This document shows, in pieces, positions 7,811 through 15,596 of a stretch of DNA of 18,198 nt. Every line of letters begins with the position of its first letter. The first letter of the stretch is position 1. The position numbers and the translations under genes were made by a program. This DNA is from JBGOUJ01 sp041477005 (GTDB lineage Bacteria > Acidobacteriota > Terriglobia > Bryobacterales > JACQDG01), in contig JBGOUJ010000085.1 of the NCBI GenBank assembly GCA_041477005.1, forward strand, positions 1-18,198, in the 5' to 3' direction. Below the pieces are notes generated by a model. It was not told the origin of the DNA. It saw only the letters and a program-made list of their open reading frames with translations, and made no database searches.

Positions 7811-8917
7811 ATGGATCCTTTCGATTTCCAGATCCGCACACGGGTCCTCTTCGGTGAAGGCAGGTTCCAGGAGTTGGGCGAGCTGGCCCGAGAGCTGGGG
7901 TTCGGGCGCACGCTGGTGGTCGCGGACCGCGGGCTGACGGCGGCTGGCTACGTGGCGCGCGCCGTCGAGCTGCTGGCCGCAGCCGGCGTCGAGTCCTTCG
8001 CGTTTCACGACTTTGAGGCGAATCCCGACACGGCCATGGTCGAGGCCGGCCGAGTTTTCGCCGAGGCGCGCGGAGTGGAGTCGCTCATCGGTCTCGGCGG
8101 CGGCAGCTCGCTCGACTGCGCCAAAGGAATCAACTTCGTCCTCACCAACGGCGGCAGCATGCGCGATTACTGCGGCTACGGGAAGGCCCAGCGGCCGATG
8201 CTGCCCATGATCGCCGTCCCAACCACGGCCGGCACTGGCAGCGAGGCCCAAAGCTACTCGCTGATTTCCGACGCCGAAACCCATGTCAAAATGGCTTGCG
8301 GCGATCCGAAGGCGGCGTTTCGCGTGGCGATTCTCGATCCGCTGCTAACGCGATCGCAGCCGCCGGAGGTGACCGCGGCCACCGGTTACGACGCTATCTC
8401 CCACGCGGTTGAGAGCTACGTCACCACGCGGCGCAACGCGGCCTCACAGTGCCTGGCGCGCGAGGCATGGCGGCTGCTGGCGGCCAATTATGAGCGGGTG
8501 CTGCGGGACCCGGCCGATCTCGAGGCGCGCGGCGCCATGCAACTCGGCGCGCATCTGGCCGGCCTGGCCATCGAGCATTCGATGCTCGGGGCGACGCACG
8601 CCTGCGCGAACCCGCTCACCGCGCGCTTCGGCATCACGCATGGCGTGGCCATTGCCGCGCTGCTCGCGCACGTGGTCCGCTGGAACCATGCGACTGCCGG
8701 CGCTCTCTACGCCGAGCTTGGCGACGGCGATCTGGCCGCGCGGCTAGCCCGGATGAGGGAAACGGCGGGATTGCCGGCCGGGCTGCGGAAACTCGGCGTC
8801 CTGCGAGGGGCGCTGCCCGCTTTGGCCGAGGAAGCCGCGACGCAATGGACTGGGCGGTTCAACCCGAGGCCGTTTGGGGCCGCCGCCGCTTTGGAGATCT
8901 ACGAATCCGCGTACTGA
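7811..8917 (+). CDS. Iron-containing (group III) alcohol dehydrogenase
   Basis: This 368-residue protein has the usual length of the Fe-ADH family. The nucleotide-binding loop is GGGSSLDCAK (Gly96-Ser99 onward), followed by PTTAGTGSEA. The four metal ligands are all present: Asp194 and His198 in YDAISH, His263 in GATHACANP and His277 in ITHG. Their spacing is close to that of lactaldehyde reductase FucO. The family interconverts alcohols with aldehydes or ketones using NAD(P) in the cytoplasm; the substrate is not evident. ATG at 7811 was preferred to the TTG at 7805. It lies 183 bp upstream of the radical SAM gene on the same strand, but a separate promoter and a large inverted repeat intervene, so joint transcription is uncertain. 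The divergent spacer 7608-7810 should hold promoters for both flanking genes, but I found no convincing hexamers. Confidence 0.9.
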   Translation: MDPFDFQIRTRVLFGEGRFQELGELARELGFGRTLVVADRGLTAAGYVARAVELLAAAGVESFAFHDFEANPDTAMVEAGRVFAEARGVESLIGLGGGSSLDCAKGINFVLTNGGSMRDYCGYGKAQRPMLPMIAVPTTAGTGSEAQSYSLISDAETHVKMACGDPKAAFRVAILDPLLTRSQPPEVTAATGYDAISHAVESYVTTRRNAASQCLAREAWRLLAANYERVLRDPADLEARGAMQLGAHLAGLAIEHSMLGATHACANPLTARFGITHGVAIAALLAHVVRWNHATAGALYAELGDGDLAARLARMRETAGLPAGLRKLGVLRGALPALAEEAATQWTGRFNPRPFGAAAALEIYESAY

Positions 8918-8973
8918 ATCCGCAGTAACCGCTTCCCCTCGTGGTGCAGTCTTTCTTAGTGTCCCCAGTGGTG

Positions 8974-9063
8974 CGATCCGGGGCGCTTGTGGCCGGCGAG
9001 GGAGCGGTTTTCAGGCCGTCCGGACGCCGCTCCCTCACCTCCCCGGAGGGCGGCCCCGGATCG
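8974..9063. repeat. Nested inverted repeats upstream of the radical SAM gene
   Basis: Two perfect inverted repeats are nested. The outer arms are 11 bp (CGATCCGGGGC at 8974-8984, GCCCCGGATCG at 9053-9063). The inner arms are 10 bp (GAGGGAGCGG at 8998-9007, CCGCTCCCTC at 9027-9036). The inner loop ends in a 10-bp palindrome (CGTCCGGACG, 9017-9026). There is no T-run after the outer arm. The right outer arm covers the place where a -35 box would sit for the promoter at 9069-9077. It could be a terminator-like structure for the dehydrogenase gene, a regulator-binding site, or an immobile small repeat element. Confidence 0.65.
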
Positions 9064-9068
9064 GAAGT

Positions 9069-9077
9069 TGATATAAT
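9069..9077 (+). promoter_or_regulatory. Extended -10 promoter of the radical SAM/halogenase cluster
   Basis: TGATATAAT matches the extended -10 consensus TGnTATAAT in full. No TTGACA-like -35 box is found at the right distance, which is tolerated by extended -10 promoters. Transcription would begin near 9084, giving a leader of about 17 nt before the ATG at 9101. This makes the in-frame TTG at 9077 impossible as a start on this transcript. Confidence 0.55.
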
Positions 9078-9100
9078 TGTTCCTGTTCGAGAACCCCCAA

Positions 9101-10453
9101 ATGGAACTCCCGCTGCTAAGGTCAACGGAGCCACTGCCGAAAGAAGTGTGTCTCGAAGAAGAGACCACGGCCGGCAACTACTTTGTATCGAATTATCCGC
9201 CCTACTCCTTCTGGACCCGGGATCGCGTGCACGAAGCCCTGGCGGCCCTGGAGCGACCGCCGGCCGCCGAAACTCCCCTGGGAGTTTACATCCACATTCC
9301 CTTTTGCCGGAAGCGCTGCCATTTCTGCTACTTCAAGGTCTATACCGACAAGGATTCGAGCGAGATTGAGAGTTACCTCGACGCCGCCATCCAGGAGCTG
9401 ACGCTCTACTCTCAAAAGCCCTTCATTGGCGGCAGGAAGCCAAGATTCATCTACTTTGGGGGCGGAACCCCCTCCTACATCTCATCCCGCCAGCTCACCC
9501 GCCTGGTGGACGCGATGAAGAGGTTACTGCCGTGGGATGAGGCCGAGGAGGTCGCTTTTGAATGCGAGCCCGGCACCCTGACCGAGGGCAAGCTCAAGGT
9601 GATCAAAAAGCTGGGTGTTACCCGCCTCAGTTTGGGCATCGAGCATTTCGAGGACCACATCCTGCAGATCAACGGGCGCGCGCACGGCTCGAAGGAAATC
9701 ACGCGCTCTTATGATTTCGCGCGCTCCATCGGATTCCCGCAGATCAATATCGACCTGATCGCCGGAATGATGGGCGAGACCACCGACGCCTGGCGGGAAT
9801 GCGTGCGCAAGACGATCGCCTTGGCTCCCGACAGCGTCACCATTTACCAGATGGAGGTTCCCTACAACACGACCATCTTCAAGGAAATGAAGGTGAACGG
9901 GCACGCGGTCGCGCCCGTGGCCGACTGGAGAACCAAGCGGGAGTGGGTCCGTTACGGCTTCTCGGAGCTGGAGAAGGCCGGCTACAGCATCGGCAGCGCG
10001 TACACAGCGGTGAAGGATCCCGGGCGCACCCGTTTTCTCTACCGGGACCTCCTGTGGACCGGCGCGGACATGATCGGCCTGGGCGTGGCCTCCTTCTCAC
10101 ACGTCGGCGGCACTCACTTTCAAAATGTGCACGACTGGGATCCCTATATCTCCACGCTGCATCAAGGGATGCTTCCGATATACCGAGCTTTGACGCCGAC
10201 CCACGAAGAGCGAATGATTCGGGAACTCATTCTTCAAATGAAGCTGGGGCATGTTCACAAAGCGTACTTTCAAGGCAAATTCGGGGTCGATATTCAACAG
10301 CGGTTCGCCAGCCCCCTGGGTAAGCTGCAGGATCAGGGCTTGCTGGCGCTCGGTCCGGACAGCTTGCGGCTGAACCGCGACGGCCTCCTTCAGGTAGACA
10401 GGTTGCTTTATGAGTTTTTCCTGCCCGAACACCGCAACGCACGCTACGCGTGA
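9101..10453 (+). CDS. HemN-like radical SAM protein
   Basis: This 450-residue protein has the HemN/HemW layout. YIHIPFC leads into the iron-sulfur motif CRKRCHFC (Cys69, Cys73, Cys76), then GGGTPS (120-125, SAM binding), and a C-terminal HemN-type domain (about 360-445). HemN itself has a further cysteine two residues after the third ligand; here the motif continues as Tyr-Phe, so it is not a typical HemN. HemN-like proteins outside heme synthesis include methyltransferases, cyclopropanases and heme-degrading enzymes. The partners here (a halogenase-like flavoprotein, a thioesterase and a CoA ligase) point to specialised metabolism rather than heme synthesis. The start at 9101 is chosen because an extended -10 box covers the alternative TTG. 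The gap to the flavoprotein gene is 92 bp, and co-transcription is likely. Family is firm, reaction unknown. Confidence 0.87.
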   Translation: MELPLLRSTEPLPKEVCLEEETTAGNYFVSNYPPYSFWTRDRVHEALAALERPPAAETPLGVYIHIPFCRKRCHFCYFKVYTDKDSSEIESYLDAAIQELTLYSQKPFIGGRKPRFIYFGGGTPSYISSRQLTRLVDAMKRLLPWDEAEEVAFECEPGTLTEGKLKVIKKLGVTRLSLGIEHFEDHILQINGRAHGSKEITRSYDFARSIGFPQINIDLIAGMMGETTDAWRECVRKTIALAPDSVTIYQMEVPYNTTIFKEMKVNGHAVAPVADWRTKREWVRYGFSELEKAGYSIGSAYTAVKDPGRTRFLYRDLLWTGADMIGLGVASFSHVGGTHFQNVHDWDPYISTLHQGMLPIYRALTPTHEERMIRELILQMKLGHVHKAYFQGKFGVDIQQRFASPLGKLQDQGLLALGPDSLRLNRDGLLQVDRLLYEFFLPEHRNARYA

Positions 10454-10545
10454 GGGTGTTCGCCAGCGACAGATCTTATTCATAGAAAGTCAGGTCGTCG
10501 AGATCCTGCCGCCATCGAACGGTATTTCACGCTTGGAGAGGCGTC

Positions 10546-11805
10546 GTGCACAAAGCTAACGGCTATGATGCGATTGTGATCGGAGGCGGCCCGGCCGGTT
10601 CCACTGCGGCGGCGGTGCTGGCGACAAAGGGACGCCGCGTACTGCTGCTCGAAAAGGAGAAGTTTCCCCGGTATCACATCGGCGAGTCGCTGATTCCCTA
10701 TACGTATTTTCCCCTCCAGCGCCTCGGTCTCATTGAGCGGATGAAGGCCTCTCACTTCCCCAAGAAATACAGCGTGCAGTTTGTGAGCCCGGACGGACGG
10801 GCCTCTCACCCCTTTTATTTTTTCGAGATACTGAAACATGAAGCTTCCTGTACCTGGCAGGTCCTGCGCAGCGAGTTCGACCAGATGCTCCTGGACAATG
10901 CCCGCGCCAAAGGCGCCGAGGTGCGGGAGGAGATCACGGTCCGGGAAACGGTCCAGGAGAATGGCGCCGTCTCGGGAGTGAAGGCCGTCGACAAGAACGG
11001 CGAGAGGCTGGAATTCCGCGCGCCGATCACCATCGACGCCAGCGGGCGCGATGCGTTCGCCGTCACGCGCAACGGGTGGAAAGTGCGCGATCCCTACCTG
11101 AACAAGATCGCCATCTGGACTTACTACAAGGGCGCTGTCCGCGATCCTGGAGTGGATGAGGGCGCCACCACGGTTGCCTATCTCCCGGAGAAGGGATGGT
11201 TTTGGTACATTCCGTTGCCCGAGGACATCATCAGCGTGGGCGTCGTGGCCGAAAAAGACTACCTCTACAAAGATACAAGAGACCTTGCCTCGATCTATCA
11301 TCGCGAGGTGGGAAACAACGCCTGGGTTCAGCAGCATGTGGCCCCCGGGCAGCAGACCGGGCCGTATCGCGTCACCGGAGAGTATTCCTATCGTTCCCGC
11401 TACTGCGCCGCCGACGGATTGATCCTGATCGGGGACGCCTTTGCTTTCCTGGACCCCGTTTTTTCATCCGGCGTCTTCCTGGCGCTCCGGAGCGGCGAGC
11501 TCGCCGCCGACGCCGTCGACGCCGCCCTCACGGCCGGCGATGTTTCCGCGGCGCGGTTCAGCGATTACGGTTCGCAGATGCGCCACGGCACCGAATCCAT
11601 GCGGCGATTGGTCTACACGTTCTACGACCATGAGTTCAGCTTCCGGACATTTATCAACCACTATCCGGATCTCAACAGCGATCTGACCGAGTGCCTCATG
11701 GGCAACCTGTTTCGAGACTTCGATCCGCTGTTTAAGGCCGTAGCGGAATTTGCCAAGGTCCCGGAACCGCTGGCGCATGGCAACCCGCTGGTCGAGGCTT
11801 CCTGA
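10546..11805 (+). CDS. Flavin-dependent halogenase-like FAD oxidoreductase
   Basis: This 419-residue protein begins at GTG, with GGAGAGG (10534-10540) at good spacing. The FAD dinucleotide fold is GGGPAGS near residue 13, followed by FPRYHIGES (40-48). The halogenase signature WxWxIP appears in GWFWYIP (217-223). The FxxPxxSxG motif appears in FLDPVFSSG (301-309), right after GDAFA (296-300). These separate flavin-dependent halogenases from plain monooxygenases and geranylgeranyl reductases. Adjacent lysines (Lys73, Lys74 in FPKKYS) lie roughly where carrier-type halogenases such as CndH and PltA have the catalytic lysine, but that alignment is by eye. Such enzymes use FADH2, O2 and halide to halogenate electron-rich rings, so they need a flavin reductase, which is not seen in the window. 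It ends 4 bp before the thioesterase start. An unrelated oxidation by the same fold remains possible. Confidence 0.8.
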   Translation: MHKANGYDAIVIGGGPAGSTAAAVLATKGRRVLLLEKEKFPRYHIGESLIPYTYFPLQRLGLIERMKASHFPKKYSVQFVSPDGRASHPFYFFEILKHEASCTWQVLRSEFDQMLLDNARAKGAEVREEITVRETVQENGAVSGVKAVDKNGERLEFRAPITIDASGRDAFAVTRNGWKVRDPYLNKIAIWTYYKGAVRDPGVDEGATTVAYLPEKGWFWYIPLPEDIISVGVVAEKDYLYKDTRDLASIYHREVGNNAWVQQHVAPGQQTGPYRVTGEYSYRSRYCAADGLILIGDAFAFLDPVFSSGVFLALRSGELAADAVDAALTAGDVSAARFSDYGSQMRHGTESMRRLVYTFYDHEFSFRTFINHYPDLNSDLTECLMGNLFRDFDPLFKAVAEFAKVPEPLAHGNPLVEAS

Positions 11806-11809
11806 AACC

Positions 11810-12265
11810 GTGGCTTACGAATTCAAGCTGACGCGGCAAGTGGAATTCTCCGATACCGACATGGCCGGTATCATGCACTTCTCGAACTTTTTCCGGTTTA
11901 TGGAGGCCGCCGAACATGGGTTTTTTCGGTCACTCGGCCTCTCGATTCACGCAACGGGGACCAGTGACCGGCTAGGCTGGCCGCGGGTGCACGCGGATTG
12001 CGACTTCCAGTACCCTCTCCGTTTTGAAGACATTGTCGAGATACATCTCCTGGTCCGCGAGAAGAGGGAAAAGAGCATCGTCTATGCCTTCTCCTTCCGA
12101 AAGCTGAATGAGGAGCCGGCCAGGAACGTCGCACACGGGACGCTGGCAGTCGCCTGCATAAAGCGCGACGAGGCCAACGGAAGAATGACGAGCGTTCCTA
12201 TACCCCCCGCTATTGCGGACAAGATTGACGTCGCGCCGGGAGAACTACTGGATTCGTGCCTCTAA
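11810..12265 (+). CDS. 4HBT-type acyl-CoA thioesterase (hotdog fold)
   Basis: This 151-residue protein has the length and N-terminal signature of the 4-hydroxybenzoyl-CoA thioesterase/YbgC family. VEFSDTDMAGIMHFSNFFRF holds the expected catalytic Asp17, followed by MEAAEHGFF in the long central helix. The family hydrolyses acyl- or aryl-CoA (or carrier-bound) thioesters in the cytoplasm. The GTG start is set by this motif spacing and lies 4 bp after the halogenase-like gene. Longer versions of the frame would overlap that gene and lack similarity. Its 3' end overlaps the CoA ligase gene by 10 bp. Sitting between a modifying flavoprotein and a ligase, it probably releases the finished product or edits wrongly charged thioesters. 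Confidence 0.87.
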   Translation: MAYEFKLTRQVEFSDTDMAGIMHFSNFFRFMEAAEHGFFRSLGLSIHATGTSDRLGWPRVHADCDFQYPLRFEDIVEIHLLVREKREKSIVYAFSFRKLNEEPARNVAHGTLAVACIKRDEANGRMTSVPIPPAIADKIDVAPGELLDSCL

Positions 12266-13551
12266 CCGCCTCCCGCTTCCCCGATCGCGGCGCTATTGAA
12301 GCGCGGCAGATCGAGACGCTCCGGGCGCTGCTAGCAGCGCTGCTGCCGGACAATCCCTTCTATTCGGCCAAATTCCGGGCCGCCGGCATGGACCCGGATC
12401 TCGCCAGCCTGGATCAGTTTTACGAGCGCGCGCCGTTTACTTTCAAGCAGGAGTTGATCGAGGACCAGCGGGATCACTACCCGTATGGCTCGAATCTGAC
12501 TTATCCCCTGGAGCGTTACACGCGCTTCAGCCAAACGAGCGGAACCACGGGCCAGCCGATGCGGTGGCTCGACACGCCCGAGAGCTGGGTTTGGATGCTC
12601 GACAACTGGGCGCAGGTCTACCGGGCGGCCGGCGTAACCGCCGAGGACCGCATTTTTTTCGCGTTTTCCTTCGGGCCGTTTCTTGGATTCTGGACGGCAT
12701 TCGAAGCAGCTACCCGCCTGGGCTGCCTGTCGTTCCCCGGGGGCGGGATGCGGAGCGGGGCGCGATTGCGCACGCTGATCGATACCGGCGCGACCGTGCT
12801 GTGTTGCACCCCGACTTACGCCATACGATTGGCCGAGGTCGCCGCCGAAGAGAAAATCGACCTCGCCGCCGCAAAGGTAAGGAAGATAATCGTCGCCGGG
12901 GAGCCGGGCGGCAGCATTCCGGGAACCCGAACCCATATCGAGAAGCTCTGGCAAGGCGCGCGCGTTGTGGACCACCATGGCATGACCGAGGTCGGCCCGG
13001 TCAGCTACGGATGCCCCCAGCGGCCGGGGGTGCTGCACGTGATCGAATCCTCTTACATCGCTGAAGTAATCGATCCGGCGAGCGGCCGGGCCGTTCCGCC
13101 GGGAGGTAAAGGGGAGCTGGTGCTGACGAACCTGGGCCGCGTGGGCTCGCCCCTTTTGCGTTTTCGCACCGGGGATGTGGTCGAGGGGGCGCCGGACGGT
13201 CGCTGCGAGTGCGGGACTTACGAGCGGGCGCTGGCCGGCGGAATCCTGGGGCGAACCGACGACATGGTGGTGGTGCGCGGCGTCAACGTATATCCCAGCG
13301 CGGTCGAGGACATCCTGCGCACGTGCGACGGCGTGGCGGAATACCGGGTGGAAATCCGCACCGACCATGCGATGCCGGAGCTGAGCATTCAGGTCGAGCC
13401 TGCCCCGGACCACCAGGACGCCGCCACCCTGGCGCACCGCATCGAAGCGGCGCTGAGAAACGCCTTTGCGTTGCGCATTTCCGTCTCCAGCGTACCCTAT
13501 GGGAAGCTGCCTCGCTTTGAAACAAAGGCCCAGCGCTGGGTGCGGCTGTAA
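12256..13551 (+). CDS. PaaK-like AMP-forming acyl/aryl-CoA ligase
   Basis: This 431-residue protein matches phenylacetate-CoA ligase-type adenylating enzymes in length and motif order. It has the ATP-binding loop TSGTTGQP (94-101), AGEPGGS (214-220), HHGMTEVGP (240-248), RFRTGD (302-307), then GRTDDMVVVRGVNVYPSAVED (332-352) at the hinge and small domain, and a C-terminal lysine in ETKAQRW (Lys424). The enzyme activates a carboxylic acid as an acyl-AMP and transfers it to CoA or another thiol. The PaaK branch favours aromatic acids, so an aromatic substrate is plausible but unproven. The GTG start overlaps the thioesterase stop by 10 bp, which indicates translational coupling. It is the last gene of the cluster and is followed by a long palindrome rather than a T-run terminator. 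Confidence 0.88.
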   Translation: MPLTASRFPDRGAIEARQIETLRALLAALLPDNPFYSAKFRAAGMDPDLASLDQFYERAPFTFKQELIEDQRDHYPYGSNLTYPLERYTRFSQTSGTTGQPMRWLDTPESWVWMLDNWAQVYRAAGVTAEDRIFFAFSFGPFLGFWTAFEAATRLGCLSFPGGGMRSGARLRTLIDTGATVLCCTPTYAIRLAEVAAEEKIDLAAAKVRKIIVAGEPGGSIPGTRTHIEKLWQGARVVDHHGMTEVGPVSYGCPQRPGVLHVIESSYIAEVIDPASGRAVPPGGKGELVLTNLGRVGSPLLRFRTGDVVEGAPDGRCECGTYERALAGGILGRTDDMVVVRGVNVYPSAVEDILRTCDGVAEYRVEIRTDHAMPELSIQVEPAPDHQDAATLAHRIEAALRNAFALRISVSSVPYGKLPRFETKAQRWVRL

Positions 13552-13589
13552 GCTTCGGTTCAACTCGCCGTAGACAAAACCGATTCGAT

Positions 13590-13666
13590 TCACCGTACGG
13601 AGACGCCGAGCGCGCTTAGGAAGCTCTTTGTTTTTGGCCTCCGCGTGCTCCGCGTCTCCGCGGTGA
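13590..13666. repeat. Long imperfect palindrome, dispersed 'HRGDAEHAE'-type repeat
   Basis: The left arm 13590-13615 (TCACCG, a 2-nt bulge, then CGGAGACGCCGAGCGCGC) pairs with the right arm 13643-13666. The core matches at 16 of 18 positions and the outer six pairs are perfect. The loop is 27 nt and includes TTTGTTTTTGG. Translated, the minus strand gives HRGDAEHAEAK in one frame and TAETRSTRR in another. I recall both as peptides from a widespread intergenic repeat in several bacterial phyla. The palindrome is seen directly; the family assignment is from memory. It lies in the 225-bp spacer after the CoA ligase gene and may act as a 3'-end structure. Confidence 0.7.
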
Positions 13667-13676
13667 GATGGGTTGC

Positions 13677-13693
13677 CGAGGCTTGTTGCCTCG
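13677..13693. repeat. Short stem-loop after the long palindrome
   Basis: A perfect 6-bp stem (CGAGGC / GCCTCG) with the loop TTGTT follows the long palindrome by 10 bp. It lacks a T-tail and may belong to the same repeat unit. Confidence 0.35.
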
Positions 13694-13776
13694 AACACGA
13701 TTGAGGCGTAGACTCGTGGCGCCGGGAGGTCCAATGCGGCGCCGGCAAGCACGTTTTTCCTCGCAGGAGGTCCGCC

Positions 13777-15117
13777 ATGCGAAACTTCAGAGCCTTGTTT
13801 GCCCTTCCGGTGCTGCTCACCGCGGTGCTGCGGGCCGAGAGCTGGCCGCAGTGGCGGGGTCCGCTCGGAACCGGGGTTTCTCCGGAATCGGGACTCCCCA
13901 CCGAGTGGAGCCGCGACGCGAACATCGCCTGGAAGGCGCCGCTCGGCGGGCTCGGGGTGTCGTCCCCGATTGTGTGGGGCGATCGCGTTTTCGTGACGTT
14001 CCAGGTCGGCGCCGGCGCCCTGCGGCCGGGCCGGCACCCGACGTTCGTGCAGGATCGCGATCCGGTGGCGGCCGGCGAGCGCCCGCTCGGGGGCGCCCGG
14101 CGCGAGGGTGGCCCCGATGCGAAAGTCGCGTTCGTCGTCGCCGCATTCGGTCGAACCGACGGCCGGGCGCTCTGGGAATACAAGCTCGACGAAGAGGGGG
14201 CGCTGCCGCCGGTGCACGAGAAGCGCAACCTGGCGACCTCGAGCGCCGTCACCGACGGCGAGCGCGTGTACGCGTGGTTCAGCAACGGCCAGCTCGTTGC
14301 GGTCGACATGAACGGCAAGCCGGTCTGGACGCGGCACCTCGGGCGGGAGTACGCGGTGTTCGACATCGACTGGGGCCACGCGAGCTCCCCGGCGCTCTAC
14401 CGGGACCGGTTGATCCTGGTCTGCTACCACAACGCGTCTTCTTACCTCCTCGCTCTCGACAAGCGGACGGGCAAGGAGGCGTGGCGAATCGAGCGGGAAA
14501 AAGGGCTGAAGTCCTACAGCACGCCGCTCGTAGTCGAAGCGCCGCAAGGCCCCGAGCTCGTTCTGAATGTGAGTGAGGGCGTTGAGGCGTACGATCCCGC
14601 CTCGGGCAAACTTCTCTGGCAGTTCAAAGAGCCCAATCGCTTCCCCATTCCGATGCCCGTCTACCACGACGGAGTCCTGTATCTCACGCGCGGCTATCGG
14701 AGCGGTCCCTATATGGCCCTCCGTCCCGGCGGCCGCGGAGACATCTCCAAGACGCATGTCCTGTGGCACGTGGAAGCCGGCGCGCCGTACGTCTCGTCGT
14801 TGGTTTACTACGAGGGCCTGCTTTACATGGCCAACGAAGGCGGCATCGCGATGTGCATCGACGCGAAGACCGGCGAGCGCCTGTGGCAGGAGCGCCTCGG
14901 CGGCATCTATACGGCGTCGCCGGTGGCCGCCGACGGCAAGGTCTACCTGCTCAGCGAGACCGGCGAGGCGGTGGTCCTCCGCGCCGGGCGGACGCCCCAG
15001 GTGCTGGCGAGGAACACCCTTGACGAGCAATGCATCGCATCGCCCGCCATTTCAAACGGGCAGATCTTCATTCGAACCGACCGGAACCTCATTGCGATTC
15101 GAGCGGCGCCTCGCTGA
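13777..15117 (+). CDS. Exported PQQ-like beta-propeller protein
   Basis: This 446-residue protein has a strong ribosome-binding site (AGGAGGT at 13765-13771) six bases or less before its ATG. It starts with a signal peptide (RNFRALFALPVLLTAVLRA), with cleavage likely after residue 20. The mature part opens with WPQWRGP, typical of the PQQ-like/BamB-like outer-surface propellers. Blade motifs recur: DGRALWEYKL, NGKPVWTRHL, TGKEAWRIER, SGKLLWQFKE and TGERLWQERL. No clear set of PQQ or metal ligands is visible, so it may be a structural or ligand-binding propeller rather than a quinoprotein dehydrogenase. It stands alone on the + strand, with a 225-bp repeat-containing spacer upstream. Confidence 0.87.
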   Translation: MRNFRALFALPVLLTAVLRAESWPQWRGPLGTGVSPESGLPTEWSRDANIAWKAPLGGLGVSSPIVWGDRVFVTFQVGAGALRPGRHPTFVQDRDPVAAGERPLGGARREGGPDAKVAFVVAAFGRTDGRALWEYKLDEEGALPPVHEKRNLATSSAVTDGERVYAWFSNGQLVAVDMNGKPVWTRHLGREYAVFDIDWGHASSPALYRDRLILVCYHNASSYLLALDKRTGKEAWRIEREKGLKSYSTPLVVEAPQGPELVLNVSEGVEAYDPASGKLLWQFKEPNRFPIPMPVYHDGVLYLTRGYRSGPYMALRPGGRGDISKTHVLWHVEAGAPYVSSLVYYEGLLYMANEGGIAMCIDAKTGERLWQERLGGIYTASPVAADGKVYLLSETGEAVVLRAGRTPQVLARNTLDEQCIASPAISNGQIFIRTDRNLIAIRAAPR

Positions 15118-15198
15118 TCGAGAGTGACTCGCGACCGGCCTTTACCTGGTGAAACTCGTGAGACCTAGTCGGTTCCTGCGACAACTAGAGGAGGCTTC

Positions 15199-15499
15199 AT
15201 GAGCATTTTAAGCTTACGGCTGCCCGATTCACTGCACCGTATAGTGCGGGATGTGGCTGCCAAGGACTCCGATCAACCAGTTCATCGCCACGGCAGTGGC
15301 AGAGAAGATGTCGGCGTTGTTGACTGAGGAATACCTGGAACAACGGGCACGACGGGCGGACCCCGCGGGGTTCGACCGTATTCTGAGCCGGGTTCCTGAT
15401 GTACCGCCGCTACCAGGTGACGAGCGTGAACTCTGCAAGACAGGGAGGCGGCCTACCAAGCGGATGCAGACAGCGCGCCAAAAGCGGGCGCGCGGCTGA
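15199..15499 (+). pseudogene. Frameshifted ribbon-helix-helix (HicB-family) antitoxin remnant
   Basis: A good ribosome-binding site (AGAGGAGG, 15187-15194) precedes ATG at 15199. The frame reads SLRLPDSLHRIVRDVAAKD and then runs off into unrelated residues, stopping at 15327. The rest of the expected protein continues in the next frame from 15272: INQFIATAVAEKMSALLTEE, then YLEQRARR and the tail VPDVPPLPGDE, stopping at 15499. I know this as the arrangement of small RHH antitoxins annotated as HicB family, where KD is normally followed by a few residues such as GIS and then INQF. Four bases (TCCG, 15268-15271) stand where about nine would be expected, consistent with a small deletion. The joined gene would be about 100 residues. 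No partner toxin of its own follows; the next gene is hicA. A sequencing error is the other explanation. Confidence 0.75.
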
Positions 15500-15596
15500 T
15501 GCGCCGGTCGTTCGGCCCGCCTGGGAGCGGTCGGCGGCGAGGCGGGGAGCGTTGATCTGCGAGGTGACCCCTCTGTTATTCTGATGTGGGGGCATC

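Noticed and set aside
7608..7841. N-terminal extension of the PD40 protein by 78 residues
   Set aside because: The extension lies upstream of a good ribosome-binding site and signal peptide, overlaps the start of the divergent dehydrogenase gene, and has Arg-rich non-coding character.
9077..9100. TTG start extending the radical SAM protein by eight residues
   Set aside because: The TTG begins at the last base of a perfect extended -10 box, so it would not be in the transcript.
12331..15030. Very long open frame of 899 codons on the minus strand
   Set aside because: It runs antisense to the CoA ligase gene and the PQQ-like propeller gene, and through the palindromic repeat. Both overlapped genes have clear family motifs, and the antisense product has none. 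It is an artefact of GC-rich codon bias.
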